A stretch of DNA of 64,000 nt from an uncultured Salinisphaerales bacterium (GCA_913055805.1 CAJXLF010000001.1:396761-460760); one strand, 5' to 3'; shown: positions 16,764 to 26,220, numbered from the stretch's first letter. Numbers and translations: made by a program. Notes: generated from the sequence alone by a model not told the origin.

Positions 16764-19169
16764 ATGAGATCGATAAACACGCTCCTATCCATTTTTGTTC
16801 TGTTGATGCTCAGCGCCTGCGGTGGCGGGAGTGGAGATGGCAGTCCGCAGGGAAGCGCCGGGTCAGCCGGCAACACATCCTTCGCCAACTCGGAGGAATT
16901 TTTCGCTGCCCGGGTCGCACCACGGATGGATTACTGCCGCACCTGCCATGTTCCCGGCGGTGTGGCAGATACTGAAGAAGGCAAGCGCTTTCTGCTGTCC
17001 TCAAATAGTGCTGAAGACTACGCAAACACGCATGCCGCCTGGCTGGCGCTGGGCGAGGGCGTAGAGAGCAGCATGCTCATTGTCGAAAACGCGGATAACA
17101 GCGAACCGCACAGCGGTGGCAAAAACTGGCCAGTAGGCAGCGATGCCTATGAGGATATGGTCACCCTTCTGACCTGCTGGAACGACCCGGCTGACTGCGT
17201 TCTCAGTACCGTGGGTGGCGAGGTTGATTTGTTGCCTCTGCTGTCTGAAGGTCATCGCGGCGGTCATGCCTGGACCCGTTTCTGCGAAGGCCAGCCTGAT
17301 GACGCCATTCTGCCTGCCGATCCCCGATCACTGATCCGACCCGGTGTTAACGAAGGCAAGGCGGTGTATTTCAATGCCTGGTACAAGAACTGTCATGTGA
17401 ATGCGCCGCCGGAAGACGCCGCGCCCACTACCTGTGGGCAGTGGCGCGCACGCAGGGAGCGCGGTGCAGTATTGATGAAAGGCAATGGTGCCGAGGGTGC
17501 GGCCGCCAATTTTATCGGCAACTTCTCTGCTTCCGCGGCGATGCCAGGCTTTTACATTCTGGCAGATGCCTACAACAACATGTGGCAGACCTGGGGGCTG
17601 AGCGAGCGCCCCGAGAATTACGATGAACTGGTGGCTTCCCGTTGGGGTGTTGTACTCGGGGATGAGCGTAACCCCTATCCCATGCCGGGCGAGGATCCTA
17701 ATGCTACCCAGGGAGGCTCCGGGCAGTTGCCGACGGCGTTAACACAACTGCGTGAAGCCGATGGCAGTTGGAGCGGCAAGCTGGCGACGACTTGCCACGC
17801 CTGCCACAGCGGACGGGTAGGCACTGAAGATGAAACAGGATTGCCGGGCGCCATCTACGGTACTAACAGCCTCAGCGATATTGGCGTGATGGGTCGGGAC
17901 TTGCTGTTTGCGGGTTATCTGATCGGGCCTGCGTTAACTGCGTTCACTCAGGGGCGCGGGTTGGGCAATATCACCAATTTCCAGCTTTTCAACGCATTCT
18001 CACTCGCTGTTTCACCTGAAAATCTGCTGAATTATCTGCAGATGCAAAATTCGGGTAGCACTGGCAGTGAAGACCCTCCGGTCTGGTGGAATTATGGACA
18101 CCGCCCCCTCAAGTTTTTCGATGGTGGCATGTCTTCCGATGCACTGCGTATCCTGATCTCGGCTTTTACGCCGGCAGGTGCGGCCAATCCCTATCCACTG
18201 AATATCAGTGGGGCCTTTGACTGGGTCGAACAGCATGATCAGGATGCAGCAGCCTGGGTGTTGAGCCTGCAGTCACCTGCCTGGCCGGAAGAAATCGACA
18301 CTGCCCTGGCGGAACAGGGTGCGATCCTGTTTCACAGCAAGGACCTGTGGGCTGAGGAAGGTAATGTGGGTCGTGAACGTCCCAGGGGTGGCAATGGTTC
18401 CTGCGCATCCTGTCATGGTGCCTATTCACCCCGCTTTGTGCATGATCCCGCTTACCTCGATGACCCGTCCCTGGAAGGTATAGCGGGCTATATCGTGCCG
18501 CGCGATCTGATTGGCACCGACCCGCGGCGCGTGGACGGGAATGACCAGGAAGTGGCGCGGACATTCGAAAACGACTGGTTTGGTTACCCCGAGCAACGTG
18601 GTACCGAGAATGATTGTGGCGACCAGAATCTGGATCGCATCCGCGGCGATCGTGAAAACGGTTATCTGGCGCCGCCCCTGTACGGGGTATGGGCGACCGC
18701 GCCGTACTTCCATAATGGTTCGGTGCCGAGCGTCTGGGAGGTGCTCAAGTCTTCTGAGCGCAAGCCTTTCTGGCGCAGGGTTTCCATGCCCAATGACACA
18801 GGTCTCGACGTGGTGATGGGTTTCGACCCGAGTTTCGAGCGGGCCTATGACAAGGAAAACCTTGGCTGGAAATACGATGAACTGAGCTGCGGGGTGGAGA
18901 GTGGCTTGTTGCCGTTACTGGAATGCGACCCGATGGATCCACAGGCCAATCCGCTGCTGGACCAGATTCTGTCAGAACTCTACGCCAATGGCGGATTGGC
19001 CTGGAACGTGCCGAATGTGCTGATGACGCCGCTGACCAATCAGCAGATTGAGGATCGCAAGATTTATAACACGCGGATTTATAGCCAGGACAATGGCGGC
19101 CATACGTTTACTGATGTGCTCACCGACGCCGAGCGCCGGGCGATCATTGAATATCTGAAAACGCTTTAA
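16764..19169 (+). CDS. tri-haem RoxA-like lipoprotein, paralogue 2 of 6
   Basis: 801 residues, ATG 16764 behind GAGAGGGTTCGGG. Lipobox LSAC is followed by Gly-Gly-Gly and a short Gly/Ser linker. Haem motifs start at Cys58 (CRTCH), Cys344 (CHACH) and Cys547 (CASCH), spacings 286 and 203. Family marks are VWWNYGHRPLKFFDG, GVWATAPYFHNGSVP and the C-terminal IIEYLKTL. It belongs with paralogues 1, 5 and 6 by spacing of motifs 1 and 2. The TetR gene directly upstream and the shared operator type indicate specific local control. Substrate unknown; see paralogue 1 for the functional argument. Confidence 0.85.
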   Translation: MRSINTLLSIFVLLMLSACGGGSGDGSPQGSAGSAGNTSFANSEEFFAARVAPRMDYCRTCHVPGGVADTEEGKRFLLSSNSAEDYANTHAAWLALGEGVESSMLIVENADNSEPHSGGKNWPVGSDAYEDMVTLLTCWNDPADCVLSTVGGEVDLLPLLSEGHRGGHAWTRFCEGQPDDAILPADPRSLIRPGVNEGKAVYFNAWYKNCHVNAPPEDAAPTTCGQWRARRERGAVLMKGNGAEGAAANFIGNFSASAAMPGFYILADAYNNMWQTWGLSERPENYDELVASRWGVVLGDERNPYPMPGEDPNATQGGSGQLPTALTQLREADGSWSGKLATTCHACHSGRVGTEDETGLPGAIYGTNSLSDIGVMGRDLLFAGYLIGPALTAFTQGRGLGNITNFQLFNAFSLAVSPENLLNYLQMQNSGSTGSEDPPVWWNYGHRPLKFFDGGMSSDALRILISAFTPAGAANPYPLNISGAFDWVEQHDQDAAAWVLSLQSPAWPEEIDTALAEQGAILFHSKDLWAEEGNVGRERPRGGNGSCASCHGAYSPRFVHDPAYLDDPSLEGIAGYIVPRDLIGTDPRRVDGNDQEVARTFENDWFGYPEQRGTENDCGDQNLDRIRGDRENGYLAPPLYGVWATAPYFHNGSVPSVWEVLKSSERKPFWRRVSMPNDTGLDVVMGFDPSFERAYDKENLGWKYDELSCGVESGLLPLLECDPMDPQANPLLDQILSELYANGGLAWNVPNVLMTPLTNQQIEDRKIYNTRIYSQDNGGHTFTDVLTDAERRAIIEYLKTL

Positions 19170-19195
19170 TGAGAACCCTTTCTCCTGCCGGGGAT

Positions 19196-19221
19196 GCGCC
19201 GCCTTCGGGCGGCGCTTTTTT
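19196..19221 (+). terminator. terminator after lipoprotein 2
   Basis: GCGCCGCC, loop TTCG, GGCGGCGC, then six T. The T run overlaps the stop codon of the convergent TetR gene. Confidence 0.9.
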
Positions 19222-19858
19222 ATTGAGGTGTTGCAGGCGGTGTGGCGAAGTTCTGCAGATAGCCGACCATGGCCCGGCCGCATTCTTCCTGATACTCGGG
19301 TGTGATTTCGCCATGCAAATGGTAGGACAGGCGCAGGCAGGCAGTACCCAGTTCCACTGTTAGAGCGGCCGCATTGGGCTTGTTACGCGGCAGTTTTACA
19401 TTGACTGATTTCATCAGCCGCTCGACCTGGCGGCCGAGATGTTCAATGGTCAGTTCCAGTGCCTTGTGGCTTTCGTCGCTGGCAGTGGCGCCCAGAATCA
19501 GCATGCGGCCGACCGGGTGGGTATTGTGAAACTCGCTGACGGCTTCGGAAATTCTGTAAACCACCTGCGGCCACGGCAGTTGGGCAGCTTCCTGGCCAGC
19601 CGCTGCCACATGTTCTTCCAGCTTCACAAGATAACGCCGGGTCAGCTCATTGAGGATGGCGTAGGGGGTGGGGAAGAAGTGATAGATGCTGGTGCGGGTA
19701 TAACCAAGCCTTTCCGCCAGTTCGGGGATGGAGAATCCGGACAGTCCCTTTTTAAGCAGCAGCTTTTCCGATTCGGAAAGAATTCTTTCAAAGCGTTCCC
19801 GGCCCCGGCTTTGCTGCGGGGCGCGAGCTTCCAGGATGTCGGCAACAGTCGTACTCAT
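19220..19858 (-). CDS. TetR family regulator of the haem-lipoprotein type (TetR-3)
   Basis: A 212-residue paralogue of TetR-2: GFSIPELAERLGYTRTSIYHFF, then PTPYAILNELTRRY. The effector part carries HPVGRMLILGATASDESH and LHGEITPEY. Compared with TetR-2 the recognition-helix positions change from R/K to T/H, and its operators change from GTAC to ATAC, which fits altered specificity. I start it at ATG 19858 (MSTTVADILEA); the open frame reaches 19918 but would run through the operator region. It is divergent from lipoprotein 3 and convergent with lipoprotein 2. Confidence 0.87.
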   Translation of the reverse strand: MSTTVADILEARAPQQSRGRERFERILSESEKLLLKKGLSGFSIPELAERLGYTRTSIYHFFPTPYAILNELTRRYLVKLEEHVAAAGQEAAQLPWPQVVYRISEAVSEFHNTHPVGRMLILGATASDESHKALELTIEHLGRQVERLMKSVNVKLPRNKPNAAALTVELGTACLRLSYHLHGEITPEYQEECGRAMVGYLQNFATPPATPQ

Positions 19859-19874
19859 GGCGGCAAGCATACCC

Positions 19875-19930
19875 TTGACTTTATAAATATACAAATGTAT
19901 GTTTTGCACATTAACCATACAAAAGTATGG
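19875..19930 (+). promoter_or_regulatory. promoter and paired operators of lipoprotein 3 / TetR-3 (ATAC type)
   Basis: TTGACT (19875-19880), 17 bp, TATGTT (19898-19903) is a possible promoter for lipoprotein 3. Operator A is ATAC-AAAT-GTAT (19889-19900) and operator B is CCATAC-AAAA-GTATGG (19915-19930), a perfect 6-bp inverted repeat. Their cores are 28 bp apart. The divergent arrangement suits joint control of TetR-3 and lipoprotein 3. Confidence 0.75.
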
Positions 19931-19982
19931 AAAAGCATATGCCAGCGGTATTAACTACCGGCAATTCGGAGCGGGACCGGTT

Positions 19983-22397
19983 ATGACCAGAGACTTGCAC
20001 TTTCGTCTGATGTTCATTGCATGCCTTGCAGGTCTGGGTGCCTGTGGGGGTGGTGGCAGTGGCGAGCCGCAGGGCCAGCCAGGTAATCAGGGCGAAAACA
20101 ATGTTCCGGGCGGACAGACGAACTTTGCTTCTTCCGAAGAGTTCTTTGACGTCCGGGTCGCGCCTTTGATGAATTTCTGCCGTACCTGCCATATTCCCGG
20201 CGGCGTGGCCGATAGCGATGAAGGTAAACGCTTCATGCTGTCCTCCAACAGCGGCGATGACTATGCCAATACGCATGCGTCCTGGCAGGCCCTGGGCGAG
20301 GGCGTGGAAGACAGCCTGCTGATTATCGAGAACGCCGACAAGAACGAGCCGCACAGCGGCGGCAAGAACTGGCCTGCGGGCAGTGAGGCCTATAACGACA
20401 TGGTGACCCTGCTGACTTGCTGGGATGATCCGGCCAACTGCGCCTTGCAGGTAGTTGGCGGGATTACAGAGCAATTGCCTTTGCTGGGCAGCAGTCATGC
20501 CCGGTCTTATATGACGGCGTATTGCGCTGATAAACCTGATGATGCCGTGTTGCCGCAGGATCCGCGCGAGTTGATACGGCCCGGTATTAACGAGGGCCGG
20601 TCAGTGGCTTTCAATGCCTACTGGCAAAACTGCACCGAGGCCAGCGGCAATCCCAATACCAAGCCGGTAACCTGCGGTGAATTCCGCGAACGGCGTGAGT
20701 TGGGTAAGCAACTCATGCGCAATGAACTGGCCATGCAGCTTTCGCCGGCGGAATACTTCAATCTGTTGTGGTTGAAGTGGGGGTTGCCCGGTCGGCCTGA
20801 TGATTTCGATGCACAGCTGCGTGAGCGCTACGGGCTTGCCGAGGCCAACTTTCCTAACCCCTATCCGCTACAGGGGGAAAATCCGAATGCTGCGGATGGG
20901 GGTAGTGGAAACCTGCCTGCGGGTCTGACCCAGGTCAGAAATGAAGATGGCAGTTACACCGGCATGATCGGCATCACCTGCGACCTCTGCCACACGGGGG
21001 GTCTGGATGCACTGGGCGGCACCGCTGATGAGCGTTTTGTATCGGGTCTGGGCAACCACAATCTTGATGGTCAGTTGGCGCTTGCGGACTTCGCCGTGCC
21101 CTTGCTGCCGATTGCCCTGAGCAGCACCCGCGGCACCACCAATGCCATGGGTTTGTCCGGGTTTCTTATTGGTCTGGTGGACTTTGATTCCCTGGCCTTT
21201 GATCCGGTGAATTCGGTGGCAAAGGCGCTGATGTTGCAGATTCCCGGTAATACCAGCGGCGGGGGCGATACCAAGATGCCGGCCTGGTGGAACGCCAGTC
21301 ACCGGCCACGCAAGTTCTGGGATGCAGGCTACTCCTATGACGCCATGCGGCTGGACAACGTCATTTTGCAGGCAACCGGGCCGATACTTTCTCCTGGTCC
21401 GGCGGGCGGCAAGGCCATGCGTGACCTGGAACCGCATGCAGCTGAAACCCAGGTCTATCTGGACTCGCTGGAGTCACCGCCTTATCCCGGCGAAATCGAT
21501 ACCGCGCTGGCTGAGCAGGGCGCGGTACTCTTTCATGCGAAGGATCTCTGGGCCGACGGTGAACTGGACGATATTCCGGCACCGCCGACCAACGGGTCCT
21601 GTGCGGGTTGCCACGGGGCTTACTCGCCGCGTTACGTCCAGGATGCAAGCTATCTGGAAGATGTGAGACTGGCGGGCATGGCCGGTTATGTATCGCCCAT
21701 CGAACAGATCGGTACCGACCCTGCCAGGTTAGAGGGCTTCACAGCTCCGCTGTTTGAAATTCTGAGCACCGGCTGGTTGTCCTATCCCGAGGGCAGCGAA
21801 GGTTATGTCTCTCCCGAAGAAAAAGATCCCCTGTCGGAAGCGGCGGATGACTACAGTGTTTTCTATTCGCCGGGTACGCGTCCCGAAGGCGCTTGCCATT
21901 GGCAGGGTGCGAAAGCGGATGATGCAACCGGGTATCTCACCCCGCCTCTGCATGGCATCTGGGCAACAGCGCCCTACCTGCACAATGGGTCGGTACCGGA
22001 TGTCTGGTCGTTGCTGAAGCCTGAGGCCAGGCCTCCCGTGTGGAGACGAGAGTTAAGTCTGGGCGCTGGTCCTGAGCGGGGTTATGCCACCACGTGGGAC
22101 GCCTATGATCAACAAAGAATGGGCTGGAAATATGATGAAGTAGGTTGCGCCGGTTGCCCGGAAGGCCGCAGTCCGCTTGCGCCATTGACGGATTTTCTCG
22201 ATATGCTGGTTAATTTCACCGGTACCCAGAACAGTCTTGGATACCAGAGCTTTCCGCCCATCGGCCGTCAGGGTGTTGAAGACCGCAAGGTGTTCAATAC
22301 CCGGATGTTCGCCAAGGGTAATAGCGGCCATGAGTTTGGCCGGGCGCTCACAGATGCAGAACGGCACGCGATTATTGAATATCTGAAAACGCTTTGA
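19983..22397 (+). CDS. tri-haem RoxA-like lipoprotein, paralogue 3 of 6
   Basis: 804 residues from ATG 19983; a longer frame back to 19899 has a better excluded N-terminus because it crosses the operator. The lipobox is LGAC followed by four Gly. Haem motifs start at Cys66 (CRTCH), Cys333 (CDLCH) and Cys540 (CAGCH), spacings 267 and 207. The 267 spacing and a shared FDSLAFDPVN-like segment place it with paralogue 4 as a sister pair. The conserved WWN motif reads AWWNASHRPRKFWDA, and GIWATAPYLHNGSVP is present. It is divergent from TetR-3, which probably represses it. Confidence 0.85.
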   Translation: MTRDLHFRLMFIACLAGLGACGGGGSGEPQGQPGNQGENNVPGGQTNFASSEEFFDVRVAPLMNFCRTCHIPGGVADSDEGKRFMLSSNSGDDYANTHASWQALGEGVEDSLLIIENADKNEPHSGGKNWPAGSEAYNDMVTLLTCWDDPANCALQVVGGITEQLPLLGSSHARSYMTAYCADKPDDAVLPQDPRELIRPGINEGRSVAFNAYWQNCTEASGNPNTKPVTCGEFRERRELGKQLMRNELAMQLSPAEYFNLLWLKWGLPGRPDDFDAQLRERYGLAEANFPNPYPLQGENPNAADGGSGNLPAGLTQVRNEDGSYTGMIGITCDLCHTGGLDALGGTADERFVSGLGNHNLDGQLALADFAVPLLPIALSSTRGTTNAMGLSGFLIGLVDFDSLAFDPVNSVAKALMLQIPGNTSGGGDTKMPAWWNASHRPRKFWDAGYSYDAMRLDNVILQATGPILSPGPAGGKAMRDLEPHAAETQVYLDSLESPPYPGEIDTALAEQGAVLFHAKDLWADGELDDIPAPPTNGSCAGCHGAYSPRYVQDASYLEDVRLAGMAGYVSPIEQIGTDPARLEGFTAPLFEILSTGWLSYPEGSEGYVSPEEKDPLSEAADDYSVFYSPGTRPEGACHWQGAKADDATGYLTPPLHGIWATAPYLHNGSVPDVWSLLKPEARPPVWRRELSLGAGPERGYATTWDAYDQQRMGWKYDEVGCAGCPEGRSPLAPLTDFLDMLVNFTGTQNSLGYQSFPPIGRQGVEDRKVFNTRMFAKGNSGHEFGRALTDAERHAIIEYLKTL

Positions 22398-22464
22398 TTC
22401 TCCTGCCGGGGAAGCGCCGCGCCTGATTCGTTCAGGCCGGCGCAGTTCTCAGTGTTTTCTACTA

Positions 22465-22518
22465 TTGACAGAGTTTTTTAATTGAACTAATGTTCCATTT
22501 ATTACGTACAAAAGTCCT
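22465..22518 (+). promoter_or_regulatory. promoter and paired operators of lipoprotein 4
   Basis: TTGACA at 22465-22470 leads, after about 17 bp, into GAAC-TAAT-GTTC (22484-22495), a perfect 4-bp inverted repeat. A second site, GTAC-AAAA-GTCC (22506-22517), lies 22 bp downstream. The right arm GTCCT matches the palindrome beside the TetR gene at 25131, which lies convergently after this lipoprotein. The -10 hexamer is not clear. Confidence 0.6.
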
Positions 22519-22573
22519 ATATTTTCGGCTGAGTTGTATCAGCTAGCGGATAAGATCGTGTTCGGAGAGAGGC

Positions 22574-25042
22574 ATGACACTTAATCGGTGGGTATATATT
22601 CTCGCGTTGTCATTCATGCTGGCGGCCTGTGGCGGCGGAGACAGTTCCGGTGAGCCGCATGGCAGTGACGGCAGTAACAATGACGGCGGCAGTGGCGGTA
22701 ACACCAGCTTCGCCAATTCCGAGGACTTCTTTGACGCCCGCGTGCAACCGCGCATGGATTTCTGCCGCACCTGTCATGTTCCAGGCGGCGTGGCAGATAC
22801 GTCCGAAGGCGAACGCTTCATGTTGTCCTCGAACAGCGGGGAAGACTACGCCAATATGTATGCCGCCTGGCAGGCTTTGGGCGAGGGTGTGGAAGACAAT
22901 CTGCTGATTGTTGAAAACGCTGACAAAAGTGAGCCTCATAGTGGCGGCAAGAACTGGCCGCCTGGCAGTGATGCCTACAAGGACATGGTGACCCTGCTGA
23001 CCTGCTGGGACGATCCGGTGAACTGCGTGCTCAACGCGGCCGGGGATGTGCTGGACGAACTACCCCTGCTGGGTAGCCGCCGCGCCCTGCATGTCTGGGA
23101 TGAATTCTGCGAAGGGCAGCCGGACTCTGCCGTACTGCCGCCCGACCCCCGCAGTCTGGTGGTGCCGGGTTTCAACGAAGGCAAGGCGGTGTTCTACAAC
23201 GCCTACTGGCAGGACTGCCACGCCAACGCACCTGAAGAGGAAAAGCAGGCCAAGACCTGTGGCGAATTCCGTGCCCGGCGTGATCGTGGTCTGCACTTCC
23301 TGATGGATGAGCTGCCGACTGCCGCCGTATCCATGGACTACAACAACGCCTGGCAAAAATGGGGTTATTCCGAGCGGCCTGAGAATTTTGAGGAACTCTA
23401 TACTCTGCGCTACGGCCTGAATGATGCGCCGTTCGACAACCCCTATCCGCTGCCTGGCGAAGATCCGAACGCGACCGACGGTGGCTCAGGACAACTGCCG
23501 TTGGGCCTGCGTCAGCTCAAGGACGATGCAGGTAACTGGACGGGAACCATTGGTACATCTGCCTGCTTTACCTGTCATGGTGGTCAGATCGGCGATCCTT
23601 TCAATGGTGAGGAAAACCATATCGCCCTGAGCAATATGGGTCTGGGTAACAATAACTATGATGTGCTCATGTCCGGCCAGGACAATTCACCTTTCAGCGG
23701 TACTGTGCTTTCCGATGTGTTGCCGCCGCTGAGCATTGATGCCGTGTTCAATATCGGCATCAAGCAGCGTGGCCAGAACAACGCGGTGGGCGCCTTCGAA
23801 TTCCTGGTAACCCTGCTGGACTTTGATTCGCTGGGCTTGAACCCGAACCTGGCCAAAACAGTAACCGCAGGCGGCCTGCAGGGCGTGCAGGATGTCGCCC
23901 ACCCGCTGGCCCATACCCAGGACACGCCGCCCTGGTGGAATATGGGCATGCGGCCACGCAAGTTCTTTGATGCCGGTGTGTCCAACGACAGCACCCGCAT
24001 CATCATGGCTGCCGGTCCCGGTGAACTGCAGGACATCGTTTCTGCCGATGGCGTGCCCTACCGCACGCGTATCGAAGAATGGGACCAGGATCTGGAGGCC
24101 TACTTCCTGTCGCTGGAATCCCCGGCCTATCCCGGCGAGATCGATGTGCCGCTGGCCGAACAGGGCGCGGTGCTGTTCCATACCAAGGACCTGTGGGCCG
24201 AGGAAGGCAATGCAGACCATCCGCAGCCACTGGGCGGTAACGGTTCCTGCGCCTCATGCCATGGCGTGTATTCGCCACGCTATGCGAACGACCCCAACTT
24301 CCTGGAAGACCCCATGTTTGAAGGCGTGGCGGGTCATATCTCTCCGCTGGAGGTGATCAATACCGATCCGGCGCGTTCAGACATGCTCACTCCGACCCTG
24401 CGTGCCGGCTGGGACACCACCTTCTGGGCCTACACCGATGGGGTAGAGGGTTGGGTCGCGCCGGAAGACAAGGATCCGCTCACCGAACTGCTGGATGACA
24501 TGCTGCCGATCGAAAGCCGTCCGCAGGGTCTGTGCGGCTGGCAGAAAGACGTTATCGGTTACCAGGCGCCGCCCTTGTACGGCGTGTGGGCCACCGCGCC
24601 GTATCTCCATAACGGCTCAGTGCCGACTCTGGCACAGGTGCTGGATTCGGAAACCCGCCCCGCCATCTGGCAGCGCATGATCCAGGAAGACGGCAATGTG
24701 AAGGGCTTCGACCAGAGCCTGGAGCGGGCCTACGATCATGAGGCCGTAGGCTGGAAGCACACGGTGCTGGCCTGTGGCGACATCCCGGGCGACAGCAACA
24801 TGAACTGCAACCCGGTGGACGAGGAGGGGCCGTCGTTTCCGCAGTTGTTCCAGAATTTCCTCAACAGTACGTTGAGCTGGGCAGGGTTGATCAGTATTCC
24901 GGATCCATCCCCGGGTTCCATCGACAAGCGACTGGTCTACGACACCCGCATCCTGGGTAATGGCAAGGGCGGACACAGCTTCTCGGATGTTCTGACAGAG
25001 ACCGAAAGGGCTGCTATTATCGAATACTTGAAAACATTATAA
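22574..25042 (+). CDS. tri-haem RoxA-like lipoprotein, paralogue 4 of 6
   Basis: 822 residues, ATG 22574 behind GGAGAGAGG. Lipobox LAAC followed by Gly-Gly-Gly and a Ser/Asn/Gly linker. Haem motifs start at Cys64 (CRTCH), Cys331 (CFTCH) and Cys559 (CASCH); the last spacing is 228, about 20 longer than in the others. PWWNMGMRPRKFFDA has Met where most have His in the WWNxGHRP motif. GVWATAPYLHNGSVP and IIEYLKTL are intact. It is closest to paralogue 3. The His-to-Met change and the longer spacing suggest altered substrate or haem environment. Confidence 0.85.
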   Translation: MTLNRWVYILALSFMLAACGGGDSSGEPHGSDGSNNDGGSGGNTSFANSEDFFDARVQPRMDFCRTCHVPGGVADTSEGERFMLSSNSGEDYANMYAAWQALGEGVEDNLLIVENADKSEPHSGGKNWPPGSDAYKDMVTLLTCWDDPVNCVLNAAGDVLDELPLLGSRRALHVWDEFCEGQPDSAVLPPDPRSLVVPGFNEGKAVFYNAYWQDCHANAPEEEKQAKTCGEFRARRDRGLHFLMDELPTAAVSMDYNNAWQKWGYSERPENFEELYTLRYGLNDAPFDNPYPLPGEDPNATDGGSGQLPLGLRQLKDDAGNWTGTIGTSACFTCHGGQIGDPFNGEENHIALSNMGLGNNNYDVLMSGQDNSPFSGTVLSDVLPPLSIDAVFNIGIKQRGQNNAVGAFEFLVTLLDFDSLGLNPNLAKTVTAGGLQGVQDVAHPLAHTQDTPPWWNMGMRPRKFFDAGVSNDSTRIIMAAGPGELQDIVSADGVPYRTRIEEWDQDLEAYFLSLESPAYPGEIDVPLAEQGAVLFHTKDLWAEEGNADHPQPLGGNGSCASCHGVYSPRYANDPNFLEDPMFEGVAGHISPLEVINTDPARSDMLTPTLRAGWDTTFWAYTDGVEGWVAPEDKDPLTELLDDMLPIESRPQGLCGWQKDVIGYQAPPLYGVWATAPYLHNGSVPTLAQVLDSETRPAIWQRMIQEDGNVKGFDQSLERAYDHEAVGWKHTVLACGDIPGDSNMNCNPVDEEGPSFPQLFQNFLNSTLSWAGLISIPDPSPGSIDKRLVYDTRILGNGKGGHSFSDVLTETERAAIIEYLKTL

Positions 25043-25092
25043 GTAGAACCGGAGCGAGCAGCCCCGGCCTTTTATATCTCCTGCCGAGATCT

Positions 25093-25120
25093 ACGCCGCC
25101 TCCTGCCGGGCGGCGTTTTT
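25093..25120 (+). terminator. terminator after lipoprotein 4
   Basis: ACGCCGCC pairs with GGCGGCGT, followed by five T. It lies between the convergent lipoprotein 4 and TetR-4 genes. Confidence 0.85.
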
Positions 25121-25130
25121 CTATGTGGTG

Positions 25131-25790
25131 CTATTCAGCCAGTTCCCGCACCCGTTGGCGGGTAACCTGGTAGTCGGCAAATTCGGCCAGATACAGCAGC
25201 ATGCTGTAGGCGGCTTCCACCTTGTATTCCTCGATGATCTCGCCATGCAGGGCATGCGACAGGCGGAAGCTTGAGGTGCCGATTTCCACGGCGATAGCGG
25301 GGATATCCGGCGGGGCAGCCGGGACCTTGAGCCCGCGGGCTTCCATGAGTTGGCGTGCAATACGGCCCAGGTGGTGGACGAATAATTCCTGTGCCTTGAA
25401 GCTGCGGTCGGTTACGGCGCCGCCAAGAATCAGCAGGCGTCCCACCGGATTGCGGTTATGGAAATCGGCAGAAGCGAAAACAACCTTCACCAGCAGTTCT
25501 TCTACGGATTTGTCGCCCAGAGCGGGGGTGATTTCCAGAATCTCGCTCTGCATCCTGTCGATATAACGCCGCGTCAGTTCATTCAGCACCGCATAGGGGG
25601 TGGGGAAGAACATGTAGATGCTGCGGCGGGTAAAACCCAGTCGCTCGGCCAGAGTAGGGATGGAAAATCCGCTCAGACCGGATTCGGCCAGGAGCTTGTC
25701 GGCTTCGGCAACCACTTTCTCAAAGCGTTCGCGGGAGCGGTCCTGTTGCGGCGTGCGGGGTGTGGCGAGATCGTCGAGTACAGCGTTCAT
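25131..25790 (-). CDS. TetR family regulator of the haem-lipoprotein type (TetR-4)
   Basis: A 219-residue paralogue: GFSIPTLAERLGFTRRSIYMFF, then PTPYAVLNELTRRY, with NPVGRLLILGGAVTDRSF and LHGEIIEEY in the effector part. I start it at ATG 25790 (MNAVLDDLATP); the frame extends to 25820, the edge of its probable operator. It is convergent with lipoprotein 4. A perfect GGAC-AATT-GTCC palindrome lies 29 bp upstream of its start, and half-sites of that type occur in the promoters of lipoproteins 1 and 4. Confidence 0.87.
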   Translation of the reverse strand: MNAVLDDLATPRTPQQDRSRERFEKVVAEADKLLAESGLSGFSIPTLAERLGFTRRSIYMFFPTPYAVLNELTRRYIDRMQSEILEITPALGDKSVEELLVKVVFASADFHNRNPVGRLLILGGAVTDRSFKAQELFVHHLGRIARQLMEARGLKVPAAPPDIPAIAVEIGTSSFRLSHALHGEIIEEYKVEAAYSMLLYLAEFADYQVTRQRVRELAE

Positions 25791-25819
25791 GGTCCATAGG
25801 ATAACCCAAACACCCATCA

Positions 25820-25837
25820 AAAGGACAATTGTCCTTT
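25820..25837. promoter_or_regulatory. perfect 18-bp palindrome, operator of TetR-4 (GGAC type)
   Basis: AAAGGACAATTGTCCTTT reads the same on both strands. It lies upstream of TetR-4 and 43 bp before the DUF2007 gene on the other strand. It keeps the AC-N4-GT core of the other operators while changing the arms. Confidence 0.8.
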
Positions 25838-25880
25838 CCGGTGTCAGCAGAATTACGCTTGCGCTTGCTATTGTTAGGCA

Positions 25881-26195
25881 ATGATCCGCGTATACACCGC
25901 CGAGTCCCTGCCAGCGGTCTCGTTTGTCAAAACGTTGCTGGAATCCGAGGGCATTGCCTGCATTCTACGCAACGAGCACCTCAGCTCGGGTATGGGTGAG
26001 CTGCCGTTGATCGAGTGTTGGCCGGAACTCTGGATACTGAACGCGCATAACGAGCGCCGTGCCCGGGAACTGGTGGCCGAATTTATCCGCGACGCGGAAC
26101 GGGATCATGGTCCGGACTGGACCTGTGCCAAATGCAACGAGCAGGTGGAAGGGGTTTTCCACCTGTGCTGGAATTGTGGTGCGCGCCGTTCGTGA
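25881..26195 (+). CDS. DUF2007 protein with C-terminal zinc ribbon
   Basis: A 104-residue cytoplasmic protein. The first 70 residues (MIRVYTAESLPAVSFVKTLLESEGI... ELWILNAHNERRARELV) match DUF2007, a small ferredoxin-like domain often called a putative signal transducer. The end carries two CxxC pairs (CAKC and CWNC), a zinc ribbon. The function of the family is not known. It is the only gene between TetR-4 and the convergent saccharopine dehydrogenase-like gene, and it shares its upstream region with the TetR-4 operator. Confidence 0.85.
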   Translation: MIRVYTAESLPAVSFVKTLLESEGIACILRNEHLSSGMGELPLIECWPELWILNAHNERRARELVAEFIRDAERDHGPDWTCAKCNEQVEGVFHLCWNCGARRS

Positions 26196-26220
26196 TGCTG
26201 GATTGTGAGCGTGCGCGTCA

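Noticed and set aside
22412-22443. Terminator after lipoprotein 3
   Set aside because: A GCGCC/GGCGC stem is present but no T run follows, so it was not listed as a terminator.
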